DNA of 64,000 nucleotides from Endothia cerciana (lineage: Eukaryota > Ascomycota > Sordariomycetes > Diaporthales > Cryphonectriaceae): contig JALRMH010000008.1 of assembly GCA_026119935.1 (NCBI GenBank), positions 682,001 to 746,000 of the forward strand. Reading direction: 5' to 3'. The position numbers were made by a program, and so were the translations under genes. The first letter of the stretch is position 1. Every line of letters starts with the position of its first letter. Below the pieces are notes generated by a model, which had not been told where the DNA came from, made no database searches, and saw only the letters and a program-made list of their open reading frames with translations. Shown piece by piece: positions 1-11,462 of the stretch.

Positions 1-1838
1 AGATGAGCCATCAGAGCGGGCCAGCTCGCAAAATAGAATGGTCAGTTCGGTTCGACGGATTCGATGGGCGAGACAGACCATTTGATGGGAAGGGCCTCGA
101 GTTGGCGGAAGAATTGACCCGTGTTTCCCTATGGCCATTTGGAAAACTTGAATCGAGATGTTCTGCAATTATATGATAAACGGAGAGATCACCATGGTTG
201 AAGAACGTGGTCTGATGAAGTTCGTGGTGTGACTGCACGATCATCATGCAGCGGCAGAGGGCAGTGAACATACCGTCGTTCTCGCATGGTACACACAGCC
301 TCGTCTCAAGAGGTATTGAAAAAAAAAAAAAACAACGTCTCCCATGTCGAAACGGAGTGCGAGGAACTCCGTGAGCGGTGGGTTGCGTACTGCGAGCAAG
401 GGGGTACGCAAACAAGAGCTCAAACGGCGAGAGCGCGAGTGGCGCGAGGCTCGTAGAAAGGAGGTGGCCGAGACCCACTCGTGAGAGGCTGGTACGAGGT
501 ATCAGCAGAAGATGACCGATGCTGCCGTGCGAAGGAAGACGCAACAGGATGAAAACGTTGTGAAAGAGACCATCCAGTGCTGGTTCGAGGAGGAGCAGGA
601 TGCCTAAGCTCTGAACTTAATTTAAAACTTCTTGATATTTCGCTCGGAGCCGCACGGTTGCGGATCAAGGAGCAGGGTATGCCGTACAAGAAGCTAAGCT
701 GTCCATTTGCCTGCGGGCAGCCCACAGCAGGCAAGTCGTTTGTATGTCTAACCCGCGGCATCGGGGGTTCGAGGGACGGCTTGAGCCTAGCAGGAAGATG
801 ATGGGCTCCATAGAGGAGCTGCTGCGGACAATCTGTCGGAAGGAGCTAGGAAATGCAGATCAGCCTGAGCACCCCAAAACGCCATCTACCAGCGTCTCCA
901 TTGCTTCTGACCACGGTATCCGGCCAAGTATGATTTGGTGGACTTACCTTGAATCCCTGAATGTCTGGGGCCAGAGGGGAAAGGGAGGAGTCGACCACCC
1001 TGGTGGAAGAGAGAAGCTAGCTATACTGCTAGGCGGTGATGGACTAGAAGTGCACCTAGGCAAACGTATCCTCGGTACTAATGAGACATGCTCACCATCT
1101 TGCAACAAAGACCAAAATGGATGAAGCACATCTGCTACATCAAGGAGACAAGCGAGGAGACGAAGAGCTTCTTCTCTTCACTGATAGCCCAATTTAGATG
1201 AATACGTCTGGCGCCAGAGGTCATGAGCATGAAATTGAGCATAAATATTAGTACAAGCACAGGCACGCCAGGGCTGCTTGGCTGCTTAACTTCGATGGTC
1301 TGATCACTTTTGCCATTGACCATCACAGCCTGATGTCAGGATAGAACCACTATAAATCACATCCGGCGGCTTTCTTGCTGTGACAACATTCCTGTACCAA
1401 GCACATCCTCACAAGCACAGCTGCCAGTCCGCTCCTCCTTCCGTCGACAATATGAACTTCTCTTGTCGGAATACGGTCACCAGCTGGAGCACCGAGCCAA
1501 CTCTTCCCCACTGGCTAATGCAACATTTCAGCAGAACGGCACGACCGCCGCCGTTGTCAACCAACCGTCTCGGATTCATTTGCGACACTGTTAACAGAAC
1601 AGCTAGGTCTTCGTTGTGCCATCGCAACGACCACGTCCGGGACGAACGAGTCTGGCCCTCATCACGAGTCAAACTCGCGTCGAACTATCACTCGCCTGCA
1701 CTCGAACAGTTGCCCCCCCGCCCCCCCCTCGTCTTCGAGTCTTTCAGCAGTTCTGCAGGGCCAAGGACCTGTCCACCTCCTTGACTCGTCTAGCGACACT
1801 GGCACCTTTACCCTCCGGACGCCCGTGTCATATTCAAA
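1..1838. other. Gene-poor left end with decayed coding fragments
   Basis: No intact gene is visible. Between about 60 and 610 the plus strand shows short coding-like pieces in changing frames. The clearest, about 343-606, reads as a charged Arg/Glu-rich helix but is broken by an in-frame TGA at 481-483, and a competing coding-like frame appears around 345-420. A 126-residue open frame (744-1124) has no recognisable motif. A C/T-rich stretch from about 1380 to 1838 is probably the promoter and leader of the next gene. I infer an old gene or transposon remnant, without a family name. Confidence 0.35.
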
Positions 1839-2383
1839 ATGCCAGCCGAGAAGACCCTCGCCGAGGACCCTGAGCTGGTCAAGATCTCCACTGGAGTCAC
1901 CAAGTACATCAACACGTCCATCTTCATGACGCGTGTCGCAGTACGGTGTCCCTCCCCTCCCCCACTCCCAGACCGACCCCCTCCTAAGTCCTCGGCCCTG
2001 ACTGACCACTGATGCCCTTGCCCTTGTAGAGCCGCCTGAGGGTTGCGCAGGGCCGTAATCCTAAGGGCATTGGCCACCACGTCCTGCGCAGCGAGATCTG
2101 GAACCTGGTCAAGCGGCTTCAGTGCAACGCAAACAAGGAGCCCCCGTACAACCAGGTGGTGGCAGACGAGATACGCGACTGGCTGAACGAGAAGCTGGGG
2201 CCGACGGGCTTCGACTTGACGGCGGACTTCGAGAAGCTGCTGTCAACCACGGAGAAGGCGGCGGAGGCTGGTAAGAAGCAGAAGGCTGAGCTCGAGGAGG
2301 CCAAAGCTGAGGAGAGGCGCAAGAAGGAGGAGTGGGATGTGGTCGAGGCGGAGGATGCCGAGGAGGAGTGGCAGGTGGTCTAG
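1839..2383 (+). CDS. Small charged protein of unknown function
   Basis: Two exons, 1839-1940 and 2030-2383, joined across an 89-base GT-AG intron at phase 0, encode 151 residues. The start follows AAA (TCAAAATGCC). I do not recognise the family. The first 100 residues look like a compact globular domain with conserved-looking helices (KYINTSIFMTRVA, then RNPKGIGHHVLRSEIWNLVK). The last 45 residues are a Glu/Lys/Ala-rich helix, probably coiled coil, ending in an acidic tail (EDAEEEWQVV). There is no signal peptide or membrane segment, so a cytosolic or nuclear location is likely. Codon use is GC-rich like the neighbouring carrier gene. The frame-preserving intron and conserved-looking sequence argue for a real gene. 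Confidence 0.7.
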
Positions 2384-3211
2384 GCTCCTGCACCGCACTT
2401 GGTCTACCCGACTATGGCCATGATGACCATCCAGTGGTCTTCAGCCACCGTCACCACTCTGCGCCATCACCTTTGTGTTTTGAGTGAGAGGTGCCAGCCA
2501 GCCACGCTGATCGATCCTGAAGCAAGGCTGGAACAGGCGCAGCACTCACGTGTATTTATCACCATCTAGGGAGGACAGGTCACAGGGGTCCTCTCTTCAA
2601 CACAAGGAGCAGTCCAGTTGAGGCGCTTATCACTGGTCGACGCGTCGAGGCTGAGTGATCCGTGACTTGTGATATCGCCAGCAGGGAGGACAGGATGACG
2701 GACTTGTCGTCAATCGTGAGGTTACATCATCAGTCAGCAAGTTGGAAATGTTGCCGTTCCGACTGGAGGCCTGAATGAAGGGAGGAGACACATGCCGAGG
2801 CCAGCCAAGGTCATTGGGCGGTGGGGCTGCCGCAGTAGTACTATTACCACTAATAAAGTGTATACAGTACTGTACGTACAATGATACGGGATATTCTTCT
2901 GGGGGCCACGGCAGCAGCACCCGCCGTACGGCTCACCATGGGGCCCGTGTTATCCCTGCCGGGACCCAGATCAGACCCGTTCCCACCCGAGCAGAGCCAT
3001 TTTCTCTGCTGTCCAAGGCCCGAGCCAACTAGGCTAAATAAAACTTTTGTTGTTCTTTGCGTTCCAGCATCACCAACATCACCGCCCTCCCTCCACTCTA
3101 CGTCTGCGCCGAGATCCAGTTCTCCCCGTCTCCACTCCATTCTTGTCTCGTCTTGTCCTCCTCTTTTCCCTTCTTCCCAATTCATAGCCAATCCCCCCTC
3201 CAGTAGTCACG
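2384..3211. other. Intergenic: 3' end of unknown gene, promoter of phosphate carrier
   Basis: No convincing coding frame. The last part, about 3060-3211, is a long pyrimidine-rich tract (repeated CTCC, TCTC, CTTTTCCC) directly before the carrier start, as is common before strongly expressed filamentous-fungal genes. Confidence 0.5.
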
Positions 3212-4517
3212 ATGGCCTCCCCGACGCAGTCCACCGGCTCGACCAAGGTTGATGCTGTCGTTCAGAAGGCTGCCGCCGCCGCCCCCGGCCAGCTCAGCGG
3301 CGTCGCCCTCTACTCCAGATTCGCCTTCGCCGGTGCCATCTGCTGCTCGGTAACACACGGTGCCCTGACCCCCGTCGATGTGTACGTCGAACTCTACCCC
3401 TCCTCATGCTACCTCGTCGCCTCCCATCACCGCGGGCACACCTGGGCGCTTCAGCCTCGCGACCGATGCGATCGACCTCAGCCCCCCCCCCCCCCTCCTC
3501 GCCATCTATCACAAGCTCGCAGGGCCGTTGGGCTTGTAGGGCAGGCGGATCCAGAGCACTGATAGCTAACAATTGTCGACCCTGCAGCGTCAAGACCCGT
3601 ATCCAGCTTGACCCCGTCACCTACAACCGGGGCATGATCGGTGGCTTCAAGCAGGTCATCCAGAACGAGGGTGCCGGCGCTCTGTTGACCGGCTTTGGCC
3701 CCACCGCCGCCGGTTACTTCCTGCAGGGCGCCTTCAAGTTCGGAGGATACGAGTTCTTCAAGCAGCAGTCCATCAACCTGCTCGGCTACGAGAATGCCTC
3801 CAACTACCGTACCGGCGTCTACCTGGCCTCCTCCGCCTGCGCCGAGTTCTTCGCCGACATTGCCCTCTGCCCCCTCGAGGCCACTCGTATCCGCCTCGTC
3901 TCTGAGCCCACCTACGCCTCCGGCCTGCTGAGCGGCTTCAGCAAGATGCTGAGCCAGGAGGGTATCGGCGCCTTCTACGCCGGTTTCGGCCCCATCCTGT
4001 TCAAGCAGTAAGTCTCGACTTCCCCTCGGGATGTTCTGCCATATCTACTCACGCGCTTGTCCCCCACACGACAGGATCCCTTACACTATGGCCAAGTTCG
4101 TCGTCTACGAGAAGGTCGCCGAGGCCGTCTACCGCTCGTACCCCAAGAGCGAGATGTCCGACGGCGCCCAGACCACCGTCAACCTCGGCTCCGGTCTGAT
4201 CGCCGGCTTCGCCGCCGCCATCGTCTCCCAGCCCGCCGACACCATGCTGTCCAAGATCAACAAGACCAAGGGCCTGCCCGGTGAGGGCACCATGACCCGC
4301 CTCGTCAAGATCGGCAAGGAGCTTGGTCTCCGCGGTTCCTACACCGGTATCGGTGCCCGTCTGTTCATGGTCGGCACCCTGACCGCCTTCCAATTCGCCA
4401 TCTACGGTAGGTTATACCCAGGTGTCTAAACTTCTTCTATCGCTCCGAACTAACAGCGACGCAGGTGATGTGAAGAAGGCGCTAGGGGCCACTGGAGGTG
4501 TAGAGATCAGCAAATAA
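3212..4517 (+). CDS. Mitochondrial phosphate carrier (inner membrane)
   Basis: Four exons (3212-3381, 3588-4007, 4075-4406, 4465-4517) encode 324 residues. The protein is a mitochondrial carrier family member with three repeats, each carrying the Px[D/E]xx signature: PVDVVKTRIQ near residues 54-63, PLEATRIRL in the second repeat and QPADTMLSK in the third. These sequences, and GGFKQVIQNEGAGALLTGF, are characteristic of the yeast Mir1 / animal SLC25A3 phosphate carrier, which imports inorganic phosphate with a proton into the matrix for ATP synthesis. Length fits the family (about 310). The start is the ATG after GTCACG, downstream of a long C/T-rich leader that suggests strong expression. All exon joins keep frame; the 206-base first intron contains a long C run. 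Expected orthologue of yeast MIR1. Confidence 0.95.
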
Positions 4518-5281
4518 GTGCATCACACACGATCCGGGAGATGTGGGAAAAAGAGGGAGTAGACTAGAGGCATGCGGTAGACATGGCGGAGTCCAGCGCA
4601 GTCCGGGAGGGGCATGGGGGGACGCGCTCATAGAGGGTATGCATCCACCGGGTTGTTATGACATAAACCTAAGACGTCTTCCTTGGTCTGTTCTGTATTT
4701 GGAGTCGATGGCCTCCCGGCGAGGAGGGCTCACTTTCTTCCTATCGGGGGCCATCTTGGTCGGGATCTGGGCTTGAGAGCGTTTGGCAAAAGATGACTGG
4801 CCAGAGGCTTGTATAATAGTCCTTTCTGTTTCCGCGCAACCATAGAACGGAGTTAGATGATGAGATGCCACAACCGCTCCTTACTAAAACAAGTTCCTAA
4901 CGTGCCGGTGGCTTCCCAGCCAGGCCAGGCAGTAAGTAGCCTACATGATATTTATAAAGGCACGGTCTCCAGCGCACATGTCCGTTAGACGAGGCTTGTG
5001 CCGGTCTCACCCGCTTGATAAAGGCATTGGAGCGCAGCGCGATGGAGAAGCATCGGGCTATTCGAGGATATATAGACAGACACAAGGTATCAAACCCGCA
5101 CAATCCGCTTACACGGCTCACCCCCAGGGTGGCAAAGCCACGTGTAGAAACTGCCGCCCAGCCGTCCGAACTCCCGCTCCGGGCTATCAGATGCCTCCCT
5201 GAAATGCCCATAAGGTATCATCAACAATTGTCAAAACGCTCCGCCCCCCTCTAACAGAAGAAAGTCGACCGGGACGCAGCC
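4518..5281. other. Intergenic, convergent 3' ends
   Basis: The region lies between the stops of the plus-strand phosphate carrier and the minus-strand rhodopsin-like gene. Open frames here are short and show no consistent coding character. Nothing else is seen. Confidence 0.5.
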
Positions 5282-6988
5282 TCACCGCGAATCCTTCCTC
5301 CCGTTGGTGATATCCACGGTCTTGGTCACCGTGATCCCGCTCTTGCTCATCGTCCTCATGGGGAATCCCAGCTCGAACTCCTTCCTCTCGGGCCCAGGAC
5401 ACTCCTTGGCCCCTATGCCGGCGCCGGCGCCGGCGCCGGCGGCAATGATGCTCCCGCGGACCCCGCTCGTCGCGCCTGACGTGGTGTCGCCGACGCCTAA
5501 TATCCGGCGCTGGCTCCACGAGTCCACGTCGCCGGCGCCCACGGCCTCCTCCCAGGTGGCGTTGGCCCCGAAGTTTCGGATATATGAGGACGTCTGCGGG
5601 GATTTGCTGTTTGTGTTGTTGCTGTTGTGCTCCTTGGTGGTCCGAAAGGAACGCACCCGGATGCCGAGCGCCGAGAGCATCGAGCTGACGGCGGGGCGGC
5701 ACACGGGCATGCCGATGCAGATCATCGTGACGGCCATCTCGGCGCCGTGCCAGAGGTAGAGGATCGCGGCTGTCGCACAACAGTCATGTCAGCACCATGA
5801 TGTCCCATGGTCGGGGCGATAAGAAAAGAAGAAGAAGAAGAAGAAGAAGAAAAATGACCCGGGGGGAAGGGGGGGCGGGTCCTTGAAAACATACCAGACT
5901 TCGCATCCGAGTTGGTCGCCGCCGGATAGATGCTCAGCGCCCTCGCGATCCCACACCCGGCCGCGATGACGCCCAGGCTCATGCTCCCCTGCACCAGGTA
6001 CTTCTCCCGCCTCGGCCGCGTGAGCCTGTGCAGCAGGTACCAGGGCATGGCCGCATACCACAGGTCGACGGCCACGGAGACGCCTGCCGCGACCTGCATC
6101 CAGTGCATGGCGTTCGTGATGCTGGTGCACAGCAGGCTGGTGCCGCCCAGCTCGCCGAAGCAGCGGGCCCACATGGCCATCATGGCGCCGAAGGAGACGA
6201 CACCCAGGATCACGAGGGGCCCGATGATCAGGATCCGCCAGCAGAACAGGGAGTGGTGCTGGGGCACGAGGCGCATGAGGAAGGAGATGAGGGAGGCCTT
6301 GGCGGTGAGGAGGCCGACGGAGGCGAGGTCGTAGAGGACGTTCTCGAAGACGACGGCGAGCCGGACGTCGGCCGTCGTCATGACCGAGAGGAGCTGGCTG
6401 CCCAGGCCGTGGTAGGAGTAGAAGGTTATTATGGCATTGTAGGCGAGGAGTATCGTCTGTGCGGGGATTGGCATGTTAGTGCTACCTATTCACCCTGTCC
6501 TTGTTCGGTTGGTAGGAGTAAGTAGTAGAAGAGGGTATCAAGGTCCTTTGGTTACTCGTTCGTCCGGCCCGGGACAAGGCGGGCTGGGGGCGGCATGCTG
6601 AACTCTAAAGTCTACCCTACCCAATATTCTGGGACCACAGACGGAGGAAGACATGACGCAGCGTTTGGAGAACAGGAAGCGCAGTGGGGGGGGGGGGGGA
6701 AGGAGAACATAAAAAAAACCAAAAAGAAAGAATTTAAAAAGACGACGAAATCCAGCTTACAAAGGCAAGATTATAGAGGTAATCCTCGAGGGCGTAAAAC
6801 TGGAGGATCTTGACGCGCGAATACAGGCGTAGGGCGACAAAGACGGAGGTGACGAAGAAGAGCACCCAGAGGACGATGATGACCCGTATGTCCCATTCCG
6901 TGATGGGGTAGAAGGACAGCCGCGAGCTGGTGACTATGTCGATGTTGTCCTCGCTCTCCCGCGGTGCAAGCATGGGGAGCACCGACAT
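5282..6988 (-). CDS. Rhodopsin-like (PTH11/SAT4-type) seven-helix membrane protein
   Basis: Three exons on the minus strand (6988-6761, 6456-5895, 5769-5282) give 425 residues. The first exon carries the outer N-terminus and helix 1 (VIIVLWVLFFVTSVFVALRL) followed by ALEDYLY; the second holds helices 2-6, including WARCFGELGGTS and the intracellular LTRPRREKYLVQGSMSLG; the third starts with helix 7 and ends in a long cytoplasmic tail with an Ala/Gly stretch (AAGAGAGAGIG). The order LALRLYxR, xxEDYxY, W..C and RRREKxxVxxxxxLG is that of the fungal integral membrane family related to Magnaporthe Pth11 and SAT4, proposed receptors at the plasma membrane. No CFEM domain precedes it. Ligand unknown. 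All intron phases match; intron 2 contains a GAA repeat. Confidence 0.88.
5420..5443. repeat. GGCGCC tandem repeat inside a coding exon
   Basis: A short CCGGCG/GGCGCC repeat on the plus strand encodes the Ala/Gly run in the cytoplasmic tail of the rhodopsin-like protein, a likely length-variable site. Confidence 0.6.
5824..5853. repeat. GAA trinucleotide repeat in intron 2
   Basis: About eight GAA/AAG units within the second intron of the rhodopsin-like gene. On the coding strand it reads TTC/CTT, part of the pyrimidine-rich intron. Confidence 0.8.
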
Positions 6989-8492
6989 ATTGGCGACATG
7001 CCCACGGGAGGGCGTTGGGTCTTGGCTCCCTCAGAGAGGAGGTTCGATCCCGCGAGGACTCGGTCCAGTATCGAGGTGAGATTCTTGCCCCCGACTTTTT
7101 CTTCTTCTTCTCTTCTCCTACTGTCGTCCGGGCGGGCGCAGGACGGAGGTCGGATTCTTCCGTCTGTGACTATACGCACTGGCTGATCTCGTGACCGAAG
7201 GTTGATGTTGGTTTCAAATAAGTTGATATTTGAAATGACCAACAAAGCCGCTGTAGAAAGCTTGAAGGATTCTCTCGCAAGGATATCAAGATCCGAGAGA
7301 CCTGGGCCATGGGTAGGTTGGTTGGTTATCTGCCTTGCCCTTTGCCGCCGGGGGGGGGGGGTGGGTGGGTGGGAGATGAGATCAGCAGAGGGGAGCGAAA
7401 GGCCGTCGACCGGCCTCGTCGTCACCCAGTCTGTGCGATGTGAGGTGATTGCAGCACTACCTCTGGGCTGTTGGCTTATACGGACTCCGACGCGGATTAA
7501 CCCGGCTGCTGCAACCTGAGAAGCGAGAGGGCCGGAATCAGGAGCCAGCGTCACGCCGTTGACCAGCTGCTCGTTGTGGACATGGAGTGACAGGACGTCT
7601 GTGCAGCGAAACCAGAGAGGGAGCGAGGGGGGGAGGCGGCCTCGTCGAGGCCTGCGATCACTGCACCCCATGTCGATATTTAAAGCTATTTAGGCAGGAG
7701 AGGAGACGAGAGGGCCAGGCAAGCTGGGCTTGCCAGTGCAGAATCCTGCCGGGTGCCGTTATCAGCGCCCATCACCTGCAAACCTGCACGCTCATCTCGA
7801 GGTGTGTACGCCACGCGTAGTCACACAGGACGGAGGGGGGGTCGGTCTAGGGCCGAGTCTTCGGGGGGGGTGGGGTGTCTAGCACGCGAGGAAGAAACAA
7901 AAATAAAAAAGGGTACACGGACAGGACGGACACTCGAGCCAATCCGGCCGTTGGGACGTTGCTTCGGTCGCTGCATCTGGGGGGATGGAAGCGTGACAGC
8001 GAGACCAAAGACAGGCCAGTCGCGTGGCAGGACGCTGCAACTGCGCCGCTTCACCCGCAGTTCTGCAGGATAGCGAACGAGGCCGGTGGGTCTTGTACCG
8101 AGGGGGCAGATTCGAGGGGGGGCCCAGATGGTCAAATGGCACAATTCAACTGTACAGCGGCGTTACCTCCCCGGACTCGAGATTTGTGGCTCCTCTGCGA
8201 AGTGGTCTGTCAGTGGACGGACAAGGCGACGATCCTGCTGGCTGGGACCGACGTTGGCATCGCAGTGGATCGCCGCCGCCACGCTTGTCTGCGGGTCTCT
8301 CAGGTCTAGCTCGCGCCGTCGCCGCTTATCGCGAAGGATCACAAGCCTATGGGATACACCCATTAGCTGGATATCATGTGAGTGGCGGCGCCCCTGGCTA
8401 GACCTGGTTGAACTGGTCCCTGTGTCCTGGCCTGTGTCTATCGCCTCGAGGCCAGCAAACGTCGTACAGGAGCACGCTGGCCTACCAGTGAA

Positions 8493-8548
8493 CTCTATCT
8501 CTCTCTCTCTCTCTCCCTCTCCCTCCCCCTCCCCCTCCCCCTCCCCCT
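8493..8548. repeat. CT microsatellite grading into CCCCCT repeats
   Basis: A run of (CT)n from about 8499 to 8515 is followed by tandem CTCCCT/CCCCCT units to about 8548. Confidence 0.85.
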
Positions 8549-8902
8549 GGCCTGCCTCAAGACTAGCCGCCGTCTTCTGGCTGCGGAGCATGAGTGGCCG
8601 CGGCGGATATAAGTACTTGAAAAGGGAATGTTAACGGCGCTAGATCAAACCTCCGAATAGGGCCGTGTCGGCGGACCGAGGCTAATAGAGGAATAAGGTT
8701 GTACAGGAAAAGGACCCTGCCAGAGCCCCAGCGTACTCACAAGACAAGACCTGGCCTGCCGTCAATCAGTTTCATTACTGAGCACGCAATGCCAATGGTG
8801 CGCCGGCTCGAGATGAGACAACGAGCCGGGGTTCATCATTGGGAGATTGCGCGCGGAACAACAGCGCTCCTTACAAATAAACATACACATACATAACATA
8901 GT

Positions 8903-8904
<2 letters not shown>

Positions 8905-8939
<35 letters not shown>
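8905..8939. repeat. CA dinucleotide microsatellite
   Basis: About 17 uninterrupted CA units following GTGTA; a likely polymorphic marker. Confidence 0.9.
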
Positions 8940-8941
<2 letters not shown>

Positions 8942-11321
8942 CATACTTGTGCGGTATTTCCCGGGCCGACGGACCACATTCATTTCACGTGCCTGGTGCC
9001 GAGTTGCCGCCTCAGACGCTGTCTCAGGCATTCCGTGCCCAAACAGTGCCAAAGGTTTATGTTTTATGAAGTGGCTTGGGCCGCCGTAGGGCAGGTGGCC
9101 AGATGCGTGCATCCTGTGGCGGCGCTGAGTGTGTTCAGCTTGCTGACCATACTCGATCCCCCGTGCCAACTGCGTCGGAGCCCATCTGCGCCGACCTTTT
9201 GGCCGACACGTCGGGTCCGTCGTCATGCTGTGTGGTTGCACGACATAATAGCCTAGCCAAGCTGCCCCTGGGCTCTTGGCCGTATATCACCATGTAACGT
9301 GCGCGCTCGCGGCGCTGCTCCCCCCCCCCCCCCCTCCGATCTCCCGTCTCACATGTGCGTGGTCGTGTTAGGACTGTGAGATCATTGCTGTCATCCCGCC
9401 AGACCTTCCAAATGCTGCAAATGCCGCGCCGATCGAGTTCTGTCGGGCTTTGATCGTGGAACGACGCAGACGTCGAGATCAACTAGCCCAGATTTGTCTG
9501 CGTGCATCGTCCCACGTGAGATATGACGCGATGATAAGGCCTCAGCCATGCTTCAGATGGGGCGCTGATCAAGGACTGCCACGAGGCTTCCCGTGCAGTG
9601 CCGTGCTGGCTTACCAGCCCGACACTTCGTCAAATACGGAATGTCGCATTCTTGCCGACGCATCAACACCTGTCAGAGCATGGCAAAACTTGTGCTGTGA
9701 TTGATCACCTCCAGAGGCAGGGCCGGAGACCTCAGACCGGGCGGGCGTTGGTGAACCCCCGACGGTCCCCGACCACCTCTTGTGCAAGTGATGGCCATTG
9801 ACGACAACGTCTTCCTGCTCACAAGCTGGCCCCTTTCCGAATCCGCATATGTCAGTGGGAGGGAGGGCGTAACACACCAGTTGTTATCTCTGCCAAGCGC
9901 CTCCGCTCCTCCCAGCGTCGCGCATATCCTCTGCGGCTCAATACCCAGGTATGCGCCGCTGCATTTGCTCCCCGGCATTCTGCAACCACCAAGTGGTTCC
10001 CGTCTGACGAACGATAACGCCCTCTTCAAGACGACGCTGATCGCGGGCGGGATCCCTCTAGCGGGCGAGGATCGGGAACAACCAGACTGCCGCCTATGGC
10101 GACCACCAGCGTAGTCACAAGGCCCAGGCCTTTTGCAACCTCGGAAGGTTCCCTCGCTACCAATGCCTGGTACCGGATCTTCAGGAGGTATCTTGCGGCT
10201 TGCGCGGTGTCTGGTCTGTATCGGCATGCCGCAGCCCTGACTGTCCGTCCTGCTGGTGGACAAGTCCGAAGACCGGGCCATCTGCGGTTCAGGCCACTCC
10301 TCCTCCAAGATACCTGTACTGGGGTGTGATCTCGACGCATTGTAGACATCACTTGAAGCGTTTCTGCCCTGGGCGTATGATCTGTGGACACATGAGTGAA
10401 AGCGAGGTTTCATCTGACTACGGGTCAAGTAAATTCAGGGAGGCACGAAATCTCCTGGACTGTGCCCAGCGACCGAAACTTCCCCTAGGCCGTGTGACTG
10501 CGTTCATACGCTGGATCCGTGAGATGCCCCGTGTCTATCTGGCGGCGTGCGGAGCTTCTCTTTCTCTTCCTTATCATCCTCTCGGATAATCGAGCGATCC
10601 TGGACAGCGTTAGGTGGCTGTTCGTAGACCTGCCAGTACGCAATCATCAACCCCCCGAACTTCATCAGCAGAGCCTTCCCGTCCATTTAAATCATCCTTC
10701 AAGTATCTTCCTAAGGGGCAGCGGGACTCCACATCACTCTCTCGTTCCAATGGTCACTTGAACGAGGCCGGCCGCTCCACCGGATTTCGACCGCTCAGCC
10801 CTGAACGCTTACCTCTCACATATCAAACAGCGACAAACAATCAACAAATGGTCGGAAAGAGGCGAGTAGGCTAGGAACCATGAGACATTCGATTCTCGCG
10901 GTGTCCTCTATCAAGGACAACAGAGTACGTTTAACAATTTCTTCCTAGCATCAGCCATGCCGGCAGAAACAGACATACTTAGCATGTTGCTGGATCGAGG
11001 GTGAAGTCACTTTATCTTGTGAGAGACACAACATAGCTAATTCTTCAAAAGCAAACAGAACAGTTGTCAGATGCTAATTATGATGAAGCGCTCCAGAGTC
11101 TACGATACCTTCTCGTGTCACGGTGATACAATTGTCGGCAGAAATGTGTCAATATGTTTTTTGCGCCCCCAATAGACTGTTCATAGTGTTACGAGCAGAA
11201 TTATCCGGGACTGGTACTTGTCGACGGGACCTTTTGACGTTTTTCGACGACCTCTAGGAGCTCCCCACTCCGCTGCCATAAAAATCGAACCTCCCCTCTT
11301 AGCCCTCTAGTCCTCAGAGGA

Positions 11322-11462
11322 CTACTGCACATCAACTAGCGTACCAGAGGCAGTCCCGATCGCAGCCGGCGCATCACTCGAGGCCGCCTCAGCCCAGTCA
11401 TAGTCGACAACGTTCACGCTGCCGATGCCAGCAATGACCATTCCCTCGAGCCACAACTCCAA
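11322..11462 (-). pseudogene. Orphan last exon of a decayed or unresolved gene
   Basis: On the minus strand the 3' splice signal CTAAC...CAATAG (11463 upward) precedes an open 47-codon stretch, LELWLEGMVIAGIGSVNVV and on to ASGTLVDVQ then TAG. It reads like the C-terminus of a real protein, with balanced composition. Upstream on the same strand (about 11705-11800) lies another short coding-like piece with a membrane-helix pattern (SVVMTIFLLAIFIRPALALL) ending in TGA. No complete reading frame connects them, and the surroundings are A+T-richer than neighbouring genes. I infer a remnant of a membrane-protein gene; the family is not recognised. Confidence 0.35.

Larger units (their letters stand above)
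6989..11321. other. Long gene-poor interval
   Basis: About 4.3 kb without a supported gene. Open frames are present on both strands (for example minus 9673-10428, 251 codons) but lack recognisable motifs and have Arg/Ser/Pro-rich composition typical of chance frames in GC-rich DNA. Simple repeats lie at about 8493-8548 and 8905-8939. At 10848 an ATG with good context (CAACAAATGG) opens only eight codons. Confidence 0.45.

Noticed and set aside
7044..7058. tRNA B-box-like sequence GGTTCGATCCCGC
   Set aside because: No matching A box, acceptor stem or cloverleaf could be found around it.
9673..10428. 251-codon minus-strand open frame
   Set aside because: Arg/Ser/Gly-rich composition, no motif, competing overlapping frames; typical of chance frames in GC-rich DNA.
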